Positions 1 through 7,700 of a stretch of DNA of 44,930 bases are shown here, one piece after another (the stretch's first letter is position 1; the number at the start of each line of letters is the position of its first letter). The notes under the pieces are model-generated. The model ran no database searches and had not been told where the DNA came from. It saw only the letters and a program-made list of their open reading frames with translations. This DNA is from Ruminococcus flavefaciens (lineage in GTDB: Bacteria > Bacillota > Clostridia > Oscillospirales > Ruminococcaceae), in assembly GCA_015067005.1 (NCBI GenBank), contig SVNH01000020.1, forward strand, positions 1-44,930, in the 5' to 3' direction. The position numbers and the translations under genes were made by a program.

Positions 1-79
<79 letters not shown>

Positions 80-211
80 GTATAGTCTGCCTATTTTATA
101 TCAACGAAAAGATAATGAAAATCAATAAGCGTGTTCACAGGCTTACTATGTCCTGCTGAATGCGCTTTTTATATTATATATGATCAACAAACACAGAAAA
201 AGAGGTGTATT

Positions 212-1597
212 ATGGAAAAAACAGGTACAAAAGTTAGGACAAGTATGCGTAATTTTTTACTGGCACTTGCTCTCCTGCTGACCACCAATATTCTAATGGG
301 TGTGACGCTTATGACAATGTCAAAACATAGCCTGCGCGATCAGGTCGAAGAGCGAATGCTTGATGTTTCAAAAGCGGCAGCGGCGCAGATAGACGGTGAT
401 GTGATAAAGCACCTGACCGCTGAAGATAAAGACACGGAGGAATATATCAGGACGCTTAATATACTTCGTTCTTTTCAGGATAATATAGATCTGGATTATA
501 TTTATGGAATAACCCCCGGTCCGAATGATACATTCACGTTTTCAATTGATCCGGACAGAGAAGATCCGGCTTATTTTGGTGAGGCTATCGAAGCAACAGA
601 CGCTCTTAAAGCAGCAGCAAAAGGTGTTCCGTCTGTCGATAAGCAGCCGCATTCGGATGAATGGGGACGCTTCTATTCAGCTTACAGCCCTATTTATGAT
701 GGGGCGGGAAATGTTGTGGGTATTATCGGCGCTGACTTCAATGCTGACTGGTATGACAGCACTCTCAATTCACACAAAGCCGCAGCCGTTATTCTTACAA
801 TGGTAGCTTTGACAATTGGTATTATTCTGTCGTTTATAATTATGTCACAAAACAGAAAACGCTTTTCGGCTGTGCTTCACCGTTTGTCTGAGCTTGAGCA
901 TGAAACCATGCAGCTTGACCAGATCATTGTGCAGAGCTCGATCAAAAGACTTGATCTGCTGCCGGAATCTGAAAGCAAAGTTTTGAAAACGCTTGCAAAT
1001 GGTGAAACAGTCACACTTCACTCTATTGATGAATATGAGGCGGTAAACTCAAGTATTGAATCAGTCTACAATAAACTTCGCTCCTATCTGAGATATGTGG
1101 AATCGGGAGTATATATTGATGATACTACTGGTGTAAAAAACAAGGCGGCATACAGAAACAAGATCAAAGAGCTTGATGAACAGATCGAAGCCGGCAATGC
1201 AGAATTCTCGGCGGCGTTCTTTGATATTAACGGTTTGAAAAAAACCTATACACATTTTGGATTTGAATCCGGAGAAAAGCTGATGTTTGAATGTGCTGTG
1301 CTGTTAAAATCCGTCTTTGGCAAAGAAAAAGTTTATCATATAACTGGCGATGAGTTTATTGTTATTATGGAGAATAAGCAAAGCTGGGAAATGAGTGATT
1401 ATTTTGCAAAGTTTGAGGAGACTCTGAAACAGTATAATGAAGAACACATTAAGGAAAACAATCTCTCTGTTGCAAAGGGCTCTGTGACATTCGATCCCGA
1501 AAAACATCAGAATTACCGTCAGGTATTTGTTGAGGTCAAGGAAGCCTGCGACAAGGATAAAGATAAATATTACGGAAGAAATGAAGTGGCTTTTTGA
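212..1597 (+). CDS. Membrane sensor protein with extracytoplasmic Cache-like domain and degenerate GGDEF domain
   Basis: A 461-residue protein. The ATG at 212 is chosen over an upstream GTG at 131 because AGAGGTG lies just before it and the hydrophobic helix then starts at about residue 14. Helix 1 (about 14-35) and helix 2 (about 191-211) flank an extracytoplasmic region. Its end, SPIYDGAGNVVGIIGADF, is typical of Cache sensor domains. The C-terminal domain resembles a diguanylate cyclase, but the signature is TGDEF (378-382) instead of GGDEF. The substrate-binding stretch, normally NDxxGHxxGD, reads YTHFGFESGE. The metal-binding FDIN is kept. I infer a catalytically weak or dead domain that may act as a receptor or partner for the intact GGDEF protein encoded 36 nt downstream. 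Confidence 0.85.
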   Translation: MEKTGTKVRTSMRNFLLALALLLTTNILMGVTLMTMSKHSLRDQVEERMLDVSKAAAAQIDGDVIKHLTAEDKDTEEYIRTLNILRSFQDNIDLDYIYGITPGPNDTFTFSIDPDREDPAYFGEAIEATDALKAAAKGVPSVDKQPHSDEWGRFYSAYSPIYDGAGNVVGIIGADFNADWYDSTLNSHKAAAVILTMVALTIGIILSFIIMSQNRKRFSAVLHRLSELEHETMQLDQIIVQSSIKRLDLLPESESKVLKTLANGETVTLHSIDEYEAVNSSIESVYNKLRSYLRYVESGVYIDDTTGVKNKAAYRNKIKELDEQIEAGNAEFSAAFFDINGLKKTYTHFGFESGEKLMFECAVLLKSVFGKEKVYHITGDEFIVIMENKQSWEMSDYFAKFEETLKQYNEEHIKENNLSVAKGSVTFDPEKHQNYRQVFVEVKEACDKDKDKYYGRNEVAF

Positions 1598-1633
1598 AAA
1601 TATGAAAAACAAATGCGATGAAAGGAGACACCC

Positions 1634-2812
1634 ATGTATTATGCAAGCATAGGGATCATTGCATTGATCGTTCTTATCATCATAAATATAGAGGCACTTA
1701 GAAAGGTCGAAAAAACAAGAGAAAACAGTTTACGCCTTACATACCGCCAATATCTGCTCGCATTGGTTGCATTTTTCCTTTCGGATATATTGTGGGGATT
1801 CTTTTATGAGCAGAGGTGGCTGATCCTCACTTATTCTGATACTTGTCTTTTTTTCGCTTTTATGGCATTATCTGTTCTTTTCTGGACAAGAGGCGTAGTA
1901 GCATTTTCCGGTAAAAACGATAAAGCCGGCAAAATCCTTGTCTTAAGCGGTTGGATGATATTTTCGTTTGAGATCATCGCTCTGCTGGTGAATTTGTTTA
2001 TTCCTATTGTTTTCAAATTCAGAGAAGATAAAGAGTATGTGCCGCTCCCGGCAAGATATATCGGATTGCTCCTGCAAATGATCCTTTTCCTTGTCACATC
2101 AGTCTATTCTGCGATTATGGCGGTTCGTTCAGAAGGTTTGAACAGATCACATTACAGAACGATCGGTATTTCCGGTATCATAATGTCATTTTTCATTACC
2201 ATTCAGATGATTTTTCCGCTTATGCCGTTCTATTCGATGGGGTGCCTGTTCGGTACTTGTCTGATACACACATTTGTCTACAAAGACAAGGATGTGGAGC
2301 ATAATATGGCGATCGGACTTGAAAGACAGAAGGCATACAAAGACGGGCTGACCGGAGTAAAAAACAAGTTGGCTTATCTTGAAACGCTTGCTGAACTGGA
2401 AACAGCACTCGAAAGCGGTGAATTAACGGAATACGGAGTTGTTGTCTTTGATGTGAATGGGCTGAAGATGATCAATGATACATTAGGACACGAAGCAGGC
2501 GATGAATACATCAAAAAAGGGTGCGGTATTATCTGTCAGCATTTTGATCATAGTCCTGTGTTTCGTATCGGCGGAGATGAATTTGTTGCTATCCTGAAAG
2601 GCAGCGATTATGAAGATCGTGAAGCCCTTTTGGAATCCTTCCAAAAAGCAATCGCGGAAAACCGGGAAATCGGTTCTGTGATCGTAGCAAGCGGTCTTGC
2701 CGTTTATGACGCTTTAACAGACAGCAGCTATGATGATGTGTTCAGACGTGCCGATAAATCCATGTATGAGCAAAAGCGTTCACTCAAAGCTGTTTCTGCT
2801 CAGATTTCTTAA
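1634..2812 (+). CDS. Integral membrane diguanylate cyclase (GGDEF)
   Basis: A 392-residue protein starting at an ATG preceded by AAAGGAG. About seven hydrophobic helices occupy residues 1-215, with no obvious extracytoplasmic sensor fold. A complete GGDEF domain follows: FDVNGLKMINDTLGHEAGDE at 272-291, GGDEF at 313-317, and a terminal ADKSMYEQK. All expected catalytic positions are present, so synthesis of c-di-GMP from two GTP is likely. The RxxD inhibitory site five residues before GGDEF is absent, so product inhibition through that site is not expected. It is probably cotranscribed with the preceding gene. Confidence 0.88.
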   Translation: MYYASIGIIALIVLIIINIEALRKVEKTRENSLRLTYRQYLLALVAFFLSDILWGFFYEQRWLILTYSDTCLFFAFMALSVLFWTRGVVAFSGKNDKAGKILVLSGWMIFSFEIIALLVNLFIPIVFKFREDKEYVPLPARYIGLLLQMILFLVTSVYSAIMAVRSEGLNRSHYRTIGISGIIMSFFITIQMIFPLMPFYSMGCLFGTCLIHTFVYKDKDVEHNMAIGLERQKAYKDGLTGVKNKLAYLETLAELETALESGELTEYGVVVFDVNGLKMINDTLGHEAGDEYIKKGCGIICQHFDHSPVFRIGGDEFVAILKGSDYEDREALLESFQKAIAENREIGSVIVASGLAVYDALTDSSYDDVFRRADKSMYEQKRSLKAVSAQIS

Positions 2813-2859
2813 TGCAGTTAAATGAAATAATGGTGGTCTAACTGACAATTTCCGGTTAC

Positions 2860-3770
2860 TTGCAGGAGCATTGGGCTATGCTGGTTTTGCTGCTTGGTAT
2901 GGGGATAGTGCTGTATTCAGATATTTATCTGGAACGTAAAATGGTTCGCCGTATCTCCGCAGCAAATATTATGATGTTTATTTATTCCGTTACCTGCTAT
3001 GCAGAAACATATCTCGGAAACCAAACAGAATACACAGTGCTCAGACAAATACTAAGTGCTTTCAATTACAGTCTTATCGTTTTTATACTTGTAATTATAG
3101 TTATGATCCTGTTTCCGAATCAGAAACTGTATCTGTTCTTTCCGGCTGTGATGAACGCCGTTCTGTGCTTTATTTCCGTTCCGACAGGAATAGTTTTCAC
3201 CTTTTCGGAGGATAATCATTTTTCCGCGGAACACTTGGATATCTGACATATTTCATCAGCGGTCTGTATATTCTGTATCTCATATATAATTTGTTCAGAC
3301 ATAGTAAAGCACATAAAGAGGACTTTATACTGCTCCTGTATATTTCGCTTACCTCTATCCTGTGTCTGGTATTTCCGCTGTTTGAGGTCGATACAACATC
3401 GCATTGGTTCAATATGACAATCGCAGTAAATGTTATGCTTTACTATGTATTCTTGCTTCAGAAATTCACAAAGCATGATCCTCTTACAAACCTTCTGAAC
3501 CGTCAGAGCTACTATTCCGATGCGGAAAGGTATTCTAACTACATTACAGCAGTTGTAGCAATGGATATGAACGGGCTAAAGGAGATCAACGATAATGAAG
3601 GGCATAAAGCAGGGGATACTGCACTTCAGACGCTGGCAGACTGCTTTTGGAAAGCTGCAAATCATGGACAGCGCATTTATCGTATCGGCGGTGATGAATT
3701 TACGATACTGTGTATCGGTATATTGGAAAAGGATGTGCTTTCCCTGATAGAACGGATCCGGCAGGGATAG
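2860..3770 (+). pseudogene. Broken membrane GGDEF protein (frameshift and 3' truncation)
   Basis: The N-terminal half (from TTG 2860 or ATG 2878 to 3246) is a multi-helix membrane region reading on to FTFSEDNHFSAEHLDI and a stop. The continuation is in another frame: RGTLGYLTYFISGLYILYL, more helices, then DPLTNLLNRQSYY, DMNGLKEINDNEGHKAGD and RIGGDEF. Adding one T to the T5 run at 3219-3223 joins both halves into one uninterrupted reading frame. The GGDEF domain also stops about 20 residues after its signature (stop ending at 3770), so it lacks the last helices and strands of the fold. A sequencing error in the T run could explain the frameshift but not the missing 3' end. Third GGDEF gene of the tandem. 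Confidence 0.85.
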
Positions 3771-4078
3771 ACGAAAAGGCGGACATAGAATAACACTATA
3801 AAGGATTCAATCTTTAAAGACTTCCGGCTTTGTTTTTCTATCCAAAAGTATATACCATTACGGAAAAAACAAGCTGAAAGCTTTCGGAGGAAGTTCGAGG
3901 GTGACTCCTCGCAGTGCGGGGAGATGTCCGAAGGGCAGAGGGGATGGACCCGATTAGTGGAACACTTTCTCAAAAGAGGTTTCCTCAATAAATACTGATA
4001 AACTTCAATATGGGTATAACACTTATGTAAAGCTATGCTTCTCTGTGGCTGTTTTGCTGTCAATACGTATTTCTTGGT
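3771..4078. other. Gene-free stretch between convergent genes, possible interspersed-repeat remnant
   Basis: It lies between the 3' ends of the plus-strand GGDEF pseudogene and the minus-strand GH16 gene. I see no credible start codon with a ribosome binding site and no clean terminator. The segment from about 3880 to 3995 is richer in G and C than its flanks. It has the look of a decayed coding fragment: one plus frame reads GEMSEGQRGWTRLVEHFLKR without a start. Whether it recurs elsewhere in the genome cannot be seen here. Confidence 0.5.
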
Positions 4079-5581
4079 TTATTCCCATGTGATATTGCTC
4101 AGGGTGACGGTGTGGCTTCCGGCAGATGAAACCTCTCCGATGCTGCCAAGCTGGAATTTGAGGTCTATTGACATATCCTCGTCAAATGTGACATCAAAAG
4201 AGTAGTGCGTTTTTTCTGGCGTTATTGATATTTTCTCATTGAGATAGCGGTTGTATACGGCATCCTCGGCGGTGACTATCATATCCCGCGCGGAAGTTGA
4301 CGAAACATCAAATGAAAGAGTATGCTTTTCGCCTGCGCTGACTTTGTTTGAGCGGATAAGTCCCATAACGCCGTATTCAAGCGAGCCCGTATTATTTATG
4401 GTGATCTCGGTCTGACCGTCCTTGTTTACAAGCGAAGCGTCTGCACCTTCGATGTAGGCTTCAAGCGGCAGAGAAGTCACAGGAGTTGGTGCGAATGGCT
4501 TATCAAGGTCGTATACGCGCACATAATCTATATCGAAATGCTTCTCACCGTCCGCGAATACCGAAGGATCGGCGTAAACACCGTCTATGCCGTCAAAATG
4601 ACCGCCAACCGCAAGGTTCAGTATCAGGTAGAAGTTCTGATCGAACGGGGCAGGGTATTTGTGGTTTGCAGAATACCATTCGGACTGCTTGCTGTAAAGC
4701 TTATCGTCAACATACCAGCGTATCTCGCCGGATTCCCATTCAACAGCGTAGGTATGCCAGCTTTCGGAGGAATCTCCCTCGGTGAAATTATAGTTTCCGG
4801 TGAGATAGGTATTGTTTGGCCAAACATCCCCGAAATGGATAGTACCGCAGACCTTATCTGGCGTACTGCCCCAGCCTTCCATGATGTCAATTTCGCCGGA
4901 AGCAGCCCAGCCGCCGTAAACACTGTCCTCGGGCAGCATCCATATAGCCGGCCAGAGCGATTTTCCGGAATCGCAGCGGGCGCGTACCTCGATACGTCCG
5001 CCGCAGGTCGAAAACAGGTGCTGAGTGCTGAGACGCGCTGAGGTGTATTCGTATTCGCCCTGTACAGGATCGTTGTATTTTTCTTTGCGGGCGGCTATCG
5101 TGAGGATGCCGTCGTGTACAATGGTATTTGAATCCGTGTAGAATTCCTGCTCGTTGTTGCCCCAGCCGTTAGTGATGAAATTTCCATTTGCATCTAACTT
5201 CCAGTTGCCGAGTTCATATGCCCATTTTGAAGTATCGAGGGTATTTCCGCTGAACTCATCCGACCAGATGAGGTGCGTATCCGGTGATGTTCCGAAGTAC
5301 CGGCGCTTCATGAGACAGAGGTCGTAAGCGTTCAGGCGGTCATCGGCGCAGAAGTCAGCGGACTTCCAGTCGGCAAGCACAGTATCCGGAACAGCAAGCA
5401 GCCATTTTTGCAGGAGGAGTATGTCAGCAATATTGAAATCACCGTCGGCGTTGACATCGCCGGCTATGCTGACGGCATTTGCCGAGGTTAGATGCTTTTT
5501 ATCCGGGAATATATTTGAAGCAGCAGTATTGCCTGCGATAAGCATTGCGATCACAGCAGCTGTTATTCGAGTTTTTTTCAT
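4079..5581 (-). CDS. Secreted dockerin-containing GH16 endo-beta-glucanase (laminarinase/lichenase type) with C-terminal CBM
   Basis: A 500-residue protein. A signal peptide covers about 1-22. A dockerin follows at 41-95: repeat 1 is GDVNADGDFNIAD, a standard calcium loop; repeat 2 is DFCADDRLNAYD, with Cys at loop position 3 and Asp where Gly is usual. The GH16 domain spans about 103-358 and carries the catalytic signature GEIDIMEG, with nucleophile E230, D232 and acid/base E235. After a Pro-rich linker, residues 370-500 form a beta-rich module resembling CBM4/9-type carbohydrate-binding modules. The enzyme should hydrolyse beta-1,3 or mixed-linkage glucan while docked on a cohesin scaffold. 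No cohesin gene is present here. The start has AAGGAG in front. The dockerin is N-terminal, a less common placement. Confidence 0.93.
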   Translation of the reverse strand: MKKTRITAAVIAMLIAGNTAASNIFPDKKHLTSANAVSIAGDVNADGDFNIADILLLQKWLLAVPDTVLADWKSADFCADDRLNAYDLCLMKRRYFGTSPDTHLIWSDEFSGNTLDTSKWAYELGNWKLDANGNFITNGWGNNEQEFYTDSNTIVHDGILTIAARKEKYNDPVQGEYEYTSARLSTQHLFSTCGGRIEVRARCDSGKSLWPAIWMLPEDSVYGGWAASGEIDIMEGWGSTPDKVCGTIHFGDVWPNNTYLTGNYNFTEGDSSESWHTYAVEWESGEIRWYVDDKLYSKQSEWYSANHKYPAPFDQNFYLILNLAVGGHFDGIDGVYADPSVFADGEKHFDIDYVRVYDLDKPFAPTPVTSLPLEAYIEGADASLVNKDGQTEITINNTGSLEYGVMGLIRSNKVSAGEKHTLSFDVSSTSARDMIVTAEDAVYNRYLNEKISITPEKTHYSFDVTFDEDMSIDLKFQLGSIGEVSSAGSHTVTLSNITWE

Positions 5582-5620
5582 ATAGATCTCCTTGATGTAT
5601 GAATTGTCTCATTTCACGAT

Positions 5621-5660
5621 AATACCGCGCAGATCCGACAGACGGTCTTAGCGCGGTATT
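5621..5660 (-). terminator. Stem-loop downstream of the LRR gene
   Basis: A perfect 10-bp outer stem (AATACCGCGC with GCGCGGTATT) encloses a second bulged stem (AGATCCG with CGGTCT). It sits between the stop of the LRR gene and the start of the GH16 gene. There is no strong T-run, so it could end transcription weakly or protect mRNA ends. Confidence 0.6.
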
Positions 5661-5676
5661 GCGATGATAATAGCAG

Positions 5677-6834
5677 TTAATAATTCTTCGGGGCTTTGCA
5701 AACTGAGCATACCTTATCGAAAATGCCCTTGAATTCTCCGCCGCAGTATCTGCATTTTCCGTTTTCGATATAGACCGGTTCCTGCGCTTTGTGGTATGCA
5801 GGAAATGCCCAGTAGTTTATTTGCACCTTACTGTAAGACACATCCAGCAGCTTCGGACAGTTAAAGAATGTAGCGGAATTCTTATTGTATTTGTAAGGGT
5901 TGCTTCCTCTGTATAAAGCGGTGTCACCTTCAAAACGGACCTGTTCAAGACCGGTGCAGTCTGCAAATGCAAGAGGATAAATAGCCTTGACGCTCTTAGG
6001 GATGAAAAGTCTTTTTAGCTTTGAGCATTCTCTGAAAGCCTGATTGCCTATGTACTTGACAGTTTCGGGTAAGCTTATACTGCTGAGACTTTTACAGTTT
6101 CTGAAAGCGTCCATGCCTATTCTGCTTATGCCTAACGAAGGATCATTTTCCGGGTGCATACATTCAAATTTTATGCTTTCCAGATTTGTACACTCAGCGA
6201 AAGCGAAGTCCTCTATCGTTTTGACCTTTTTCGGGATAATTATGTATTTCAGGCTTGTACATCCTTCAAACAATCTCCACGGAAGCAGCTCGGTATTCTT
6301 GGGGATGTTAACGTTTTCCAGACTTGTACAGCCTGTAAAGGCACTGGCTTCAAGATTCTTTATACTATCCGGCAACTCTATGGATCTTAGCTTTACACAG
6401 CCATTGAAAGCATCGCGGTCAATTGTTTCAACGCCGTCCGGTATCCTTATAGACTGAAGATTCTTACAGCCTGAAAAGGCTCCTTCTCCTATAATTTCAA
6501 TGCCGTCCGGAAGATAGACGGATTCAATGTTATTCATTCCCTGAAAAGCCATTTCTCCGATAACAGAAATACCGTCGGGGACTCTTACGTCTTTGTTTGT
6601 GAAACCGTTATAGCGTATCAGAACGCTTCTCTCTACAATAAAATCGCTGTCATAACTGTAAGAGGGCTTTTTTACTCTGACACCATGAGTTGTTGTTCCG
6701 TTAAAGCAGTGTATTGCCTTTTCAACAATGAATGCCTCATTGCAGAACGGACATACATAAGCGTCCTTTGTATCATCAACAGCAAGTATACCGCCGCACT
6801 TGTAGCATTTCCCCTGTACATACATTTGCCGCAC
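5677..6834 (-). CDS. Zinc-ribbon protein with BspA-type leucine-rich repeats
   Basis: A 385-residue protein with no signal peptide or membrane helix, so probably cytoplasmic. The N-terminal zinc ribbon uses C10, C13, C28 and C31. The centre (about 75-330) has around ten LRR_5 (BspA/treponemal type) units of the form F..C..L..I.IP..V..I...AF. A second ribbon, CRYCGG ... CSVCK, closes the C-terminus. BspA-type repeats usually occur on secreted proteins, so paired zinc ribbons on a leaderless protein are atypical. The function is unknown; a protein-interaction scaffold is the natural guess. It has its own promoter upstream. Confidence 0.85.
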   Translation of the reverse strand: MRQMYVQGKCYKCGGILAVDDTKDAYVCPFCNEAFIVEKAIHCFNGTTTHGVRVKKPSYSYDSDFIVERSVLIRYNGFTNKDVRVPDGISVIGEMAFQGMNNIESVYLPDGIEIIGEGAFSGCKNLQSIRIPDGVETIDRDAFNGCVKLRSIELPDSIKNLEASAFTGCTSLENVNIPKNTELLPWRLFEGCTSLKYIIIPKKVKTIEDFAFAECTNLESIKFECMHPENDPSLGISRIGMDAFRNCKSLSSISLPETVKYIGNQAFRECSKLKRLFIPKSVKAIYPLAFADCTGLEQVRFEGDTALYRGSNPYKYNKNSATFFNCPKLLDVSYSKVQINYWAFPAYHKAQEPVYIENGKCRYCGGEFKGIFDKVCSVCKAPKNY

Positions 6835-6888
6835 CTTCTTTCAATTATGAAGTATTTTTTACTTTCGGAATTCTTTTAAGTTTGTATT

Positions 6889-6917
6889 ATTATATCATAT
6901 TATTATCTGTAAGTCAA
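6889..6917 (-). promoter_or_regulatory. Sigma-A-type promoter of the LRR gene
   Basis: On the minus strand TTGACT (6912-6917) and TATAAT (6889-6894) are separated by 17 nt. The transcription start would be near 6882, about 48 nt before the LRR start codon. Confidence 0.75.
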
Positions 6918-6979
6918 CAAATATTTTGTGGATTAGCTACAAATCAAGCTGGTCTTACGTTCAAAACTACACAAATAAG

Positions 6980-7007
6980 AAAGCCTTATCTGCTACGATA
7001 AGGCTTT
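6980..7007 (-). terminator. Intrinsic terminator after the ABC ATPase gene
   Basis: An 11-bp perfect stem (AAAGCCTTATC with GATAAGGCTTT) and 6-nt loop lie six bases past the stop of the minus-strand ATPase. The minus-strand tail is an interrupted T-rich stretch; the plus-strand side has TTTTTA. Confidence 0.75.
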
Positions 7008-7012
7008 TTATA

Positions 7013-7687
7013 TCATTCTACGAGCTTGTGGTCTGAAAGCTTAACTATCCTGTTGCCGTAGGCTGCACATTCGGGTGAATGCGTTACCTGAAGTATGGTT
7101 ATGCCCTTTTCCTCGTTAAGGCGCTTGAACAGCTTCATTATTTCCTCTCCTGAGGAACTGTCGAGGTTACCGGTAGCTTCGTCTGCAAGAAGTATCTCCG
7201 GCTCTGTGAGGACTGCTCTTGCTATCGAGCACCTCTGCTGCTGACCGCCGGAAAGCTGTGAGGGATAGTTGTTTCTCTTGGCTGTAAGTCCTGTGAGTTC
7301 AAGCAGATCATCGAGTTTGTGTTTGTAGTCTTTTATTTTTCTGCCGGAAAGCTCTATCGGCAGGAGTATATTTTCCTCGACTGTGAGGTTTGCAACGAGG
7401 TTATAGAACTGGAACACATAGCTAAGCATGAACGAACGTATCTCTGAGAGTTCGCTGTCATTCATACCTGTGATGCTTCTTCCGCCTATGCGTATATCAC
7501 CGCTGAAATCGCGGTCGAGACCGCCGATAAGATACAGAAGCGTAGATTTTCCGCTTCCGGAAGGCCCTGTAAGTGATACAAAGCTGCCTTTCTCGATCGC
7601 AAGATTCGCTCCGTCGTAGATAAGAGCCTCGTTTTCGCCTGAACCGAAACGTTTTCTCAGGTCTCTGATCTCTATAACATTACTCAT
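7013..7687 (-). CDS. ABC transporter ATP-binding protein (MacB/LolD type)
   Basis: A 224-residue ATPase. The start at 7687 is preferred over 7708 because GGAGGT lies six bases before it. Walker A is TGPSGSGKST, the signature motif LSGGQQQR, and Walker B is ILLADEATGNLD. The MacB/LolD family drives FtsX-like permeases that act on substrates on the outer face of the membrane. The upstream permease ends at 7701, 14 nt before this start, so the two form a transporter. It is the last gene of the apparent LytTR-sortase-permease-ATPase operon and is followed by a terminator. Confidence 0.93.
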   Translation of the reverse strand: MSNVIEIRDLRKRFGSGENEALIYDGANLAIEKGSFVSLTGPSGSGKSTLLYLIGGLDRDFSGDIRIGGRSITGMNDSELSEIRSFMLSYVFQFYNLVANLTVEENILLPIELSGRKIKDYKHKLDDLLELTGLTAKRNNYPSQLSGGQQQRCSIARAVLTEPEILLADEATGNLDSSSGEEIMKLFKRLNEEKGITILQVTHSPECAAYGNRIVKLSDHKLVE

Positions 7688-7700
7688 AACATTACCTCCG

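Noticed and set aside
131..211. GTG start at 131 for the first GGDEF-like gene
   Set aside because: The 27 extra residues have no ribosome binding site and would place hydrophilic sequence before the membrane helix; the ATG at 212 has AGAGGTG.
4538..5041. 167-codon plus-strand frame inside the GH16 gene
   Set aside because: It is the opposite strand of a clear enzyme with catalytic motifs and has no recognisable features.
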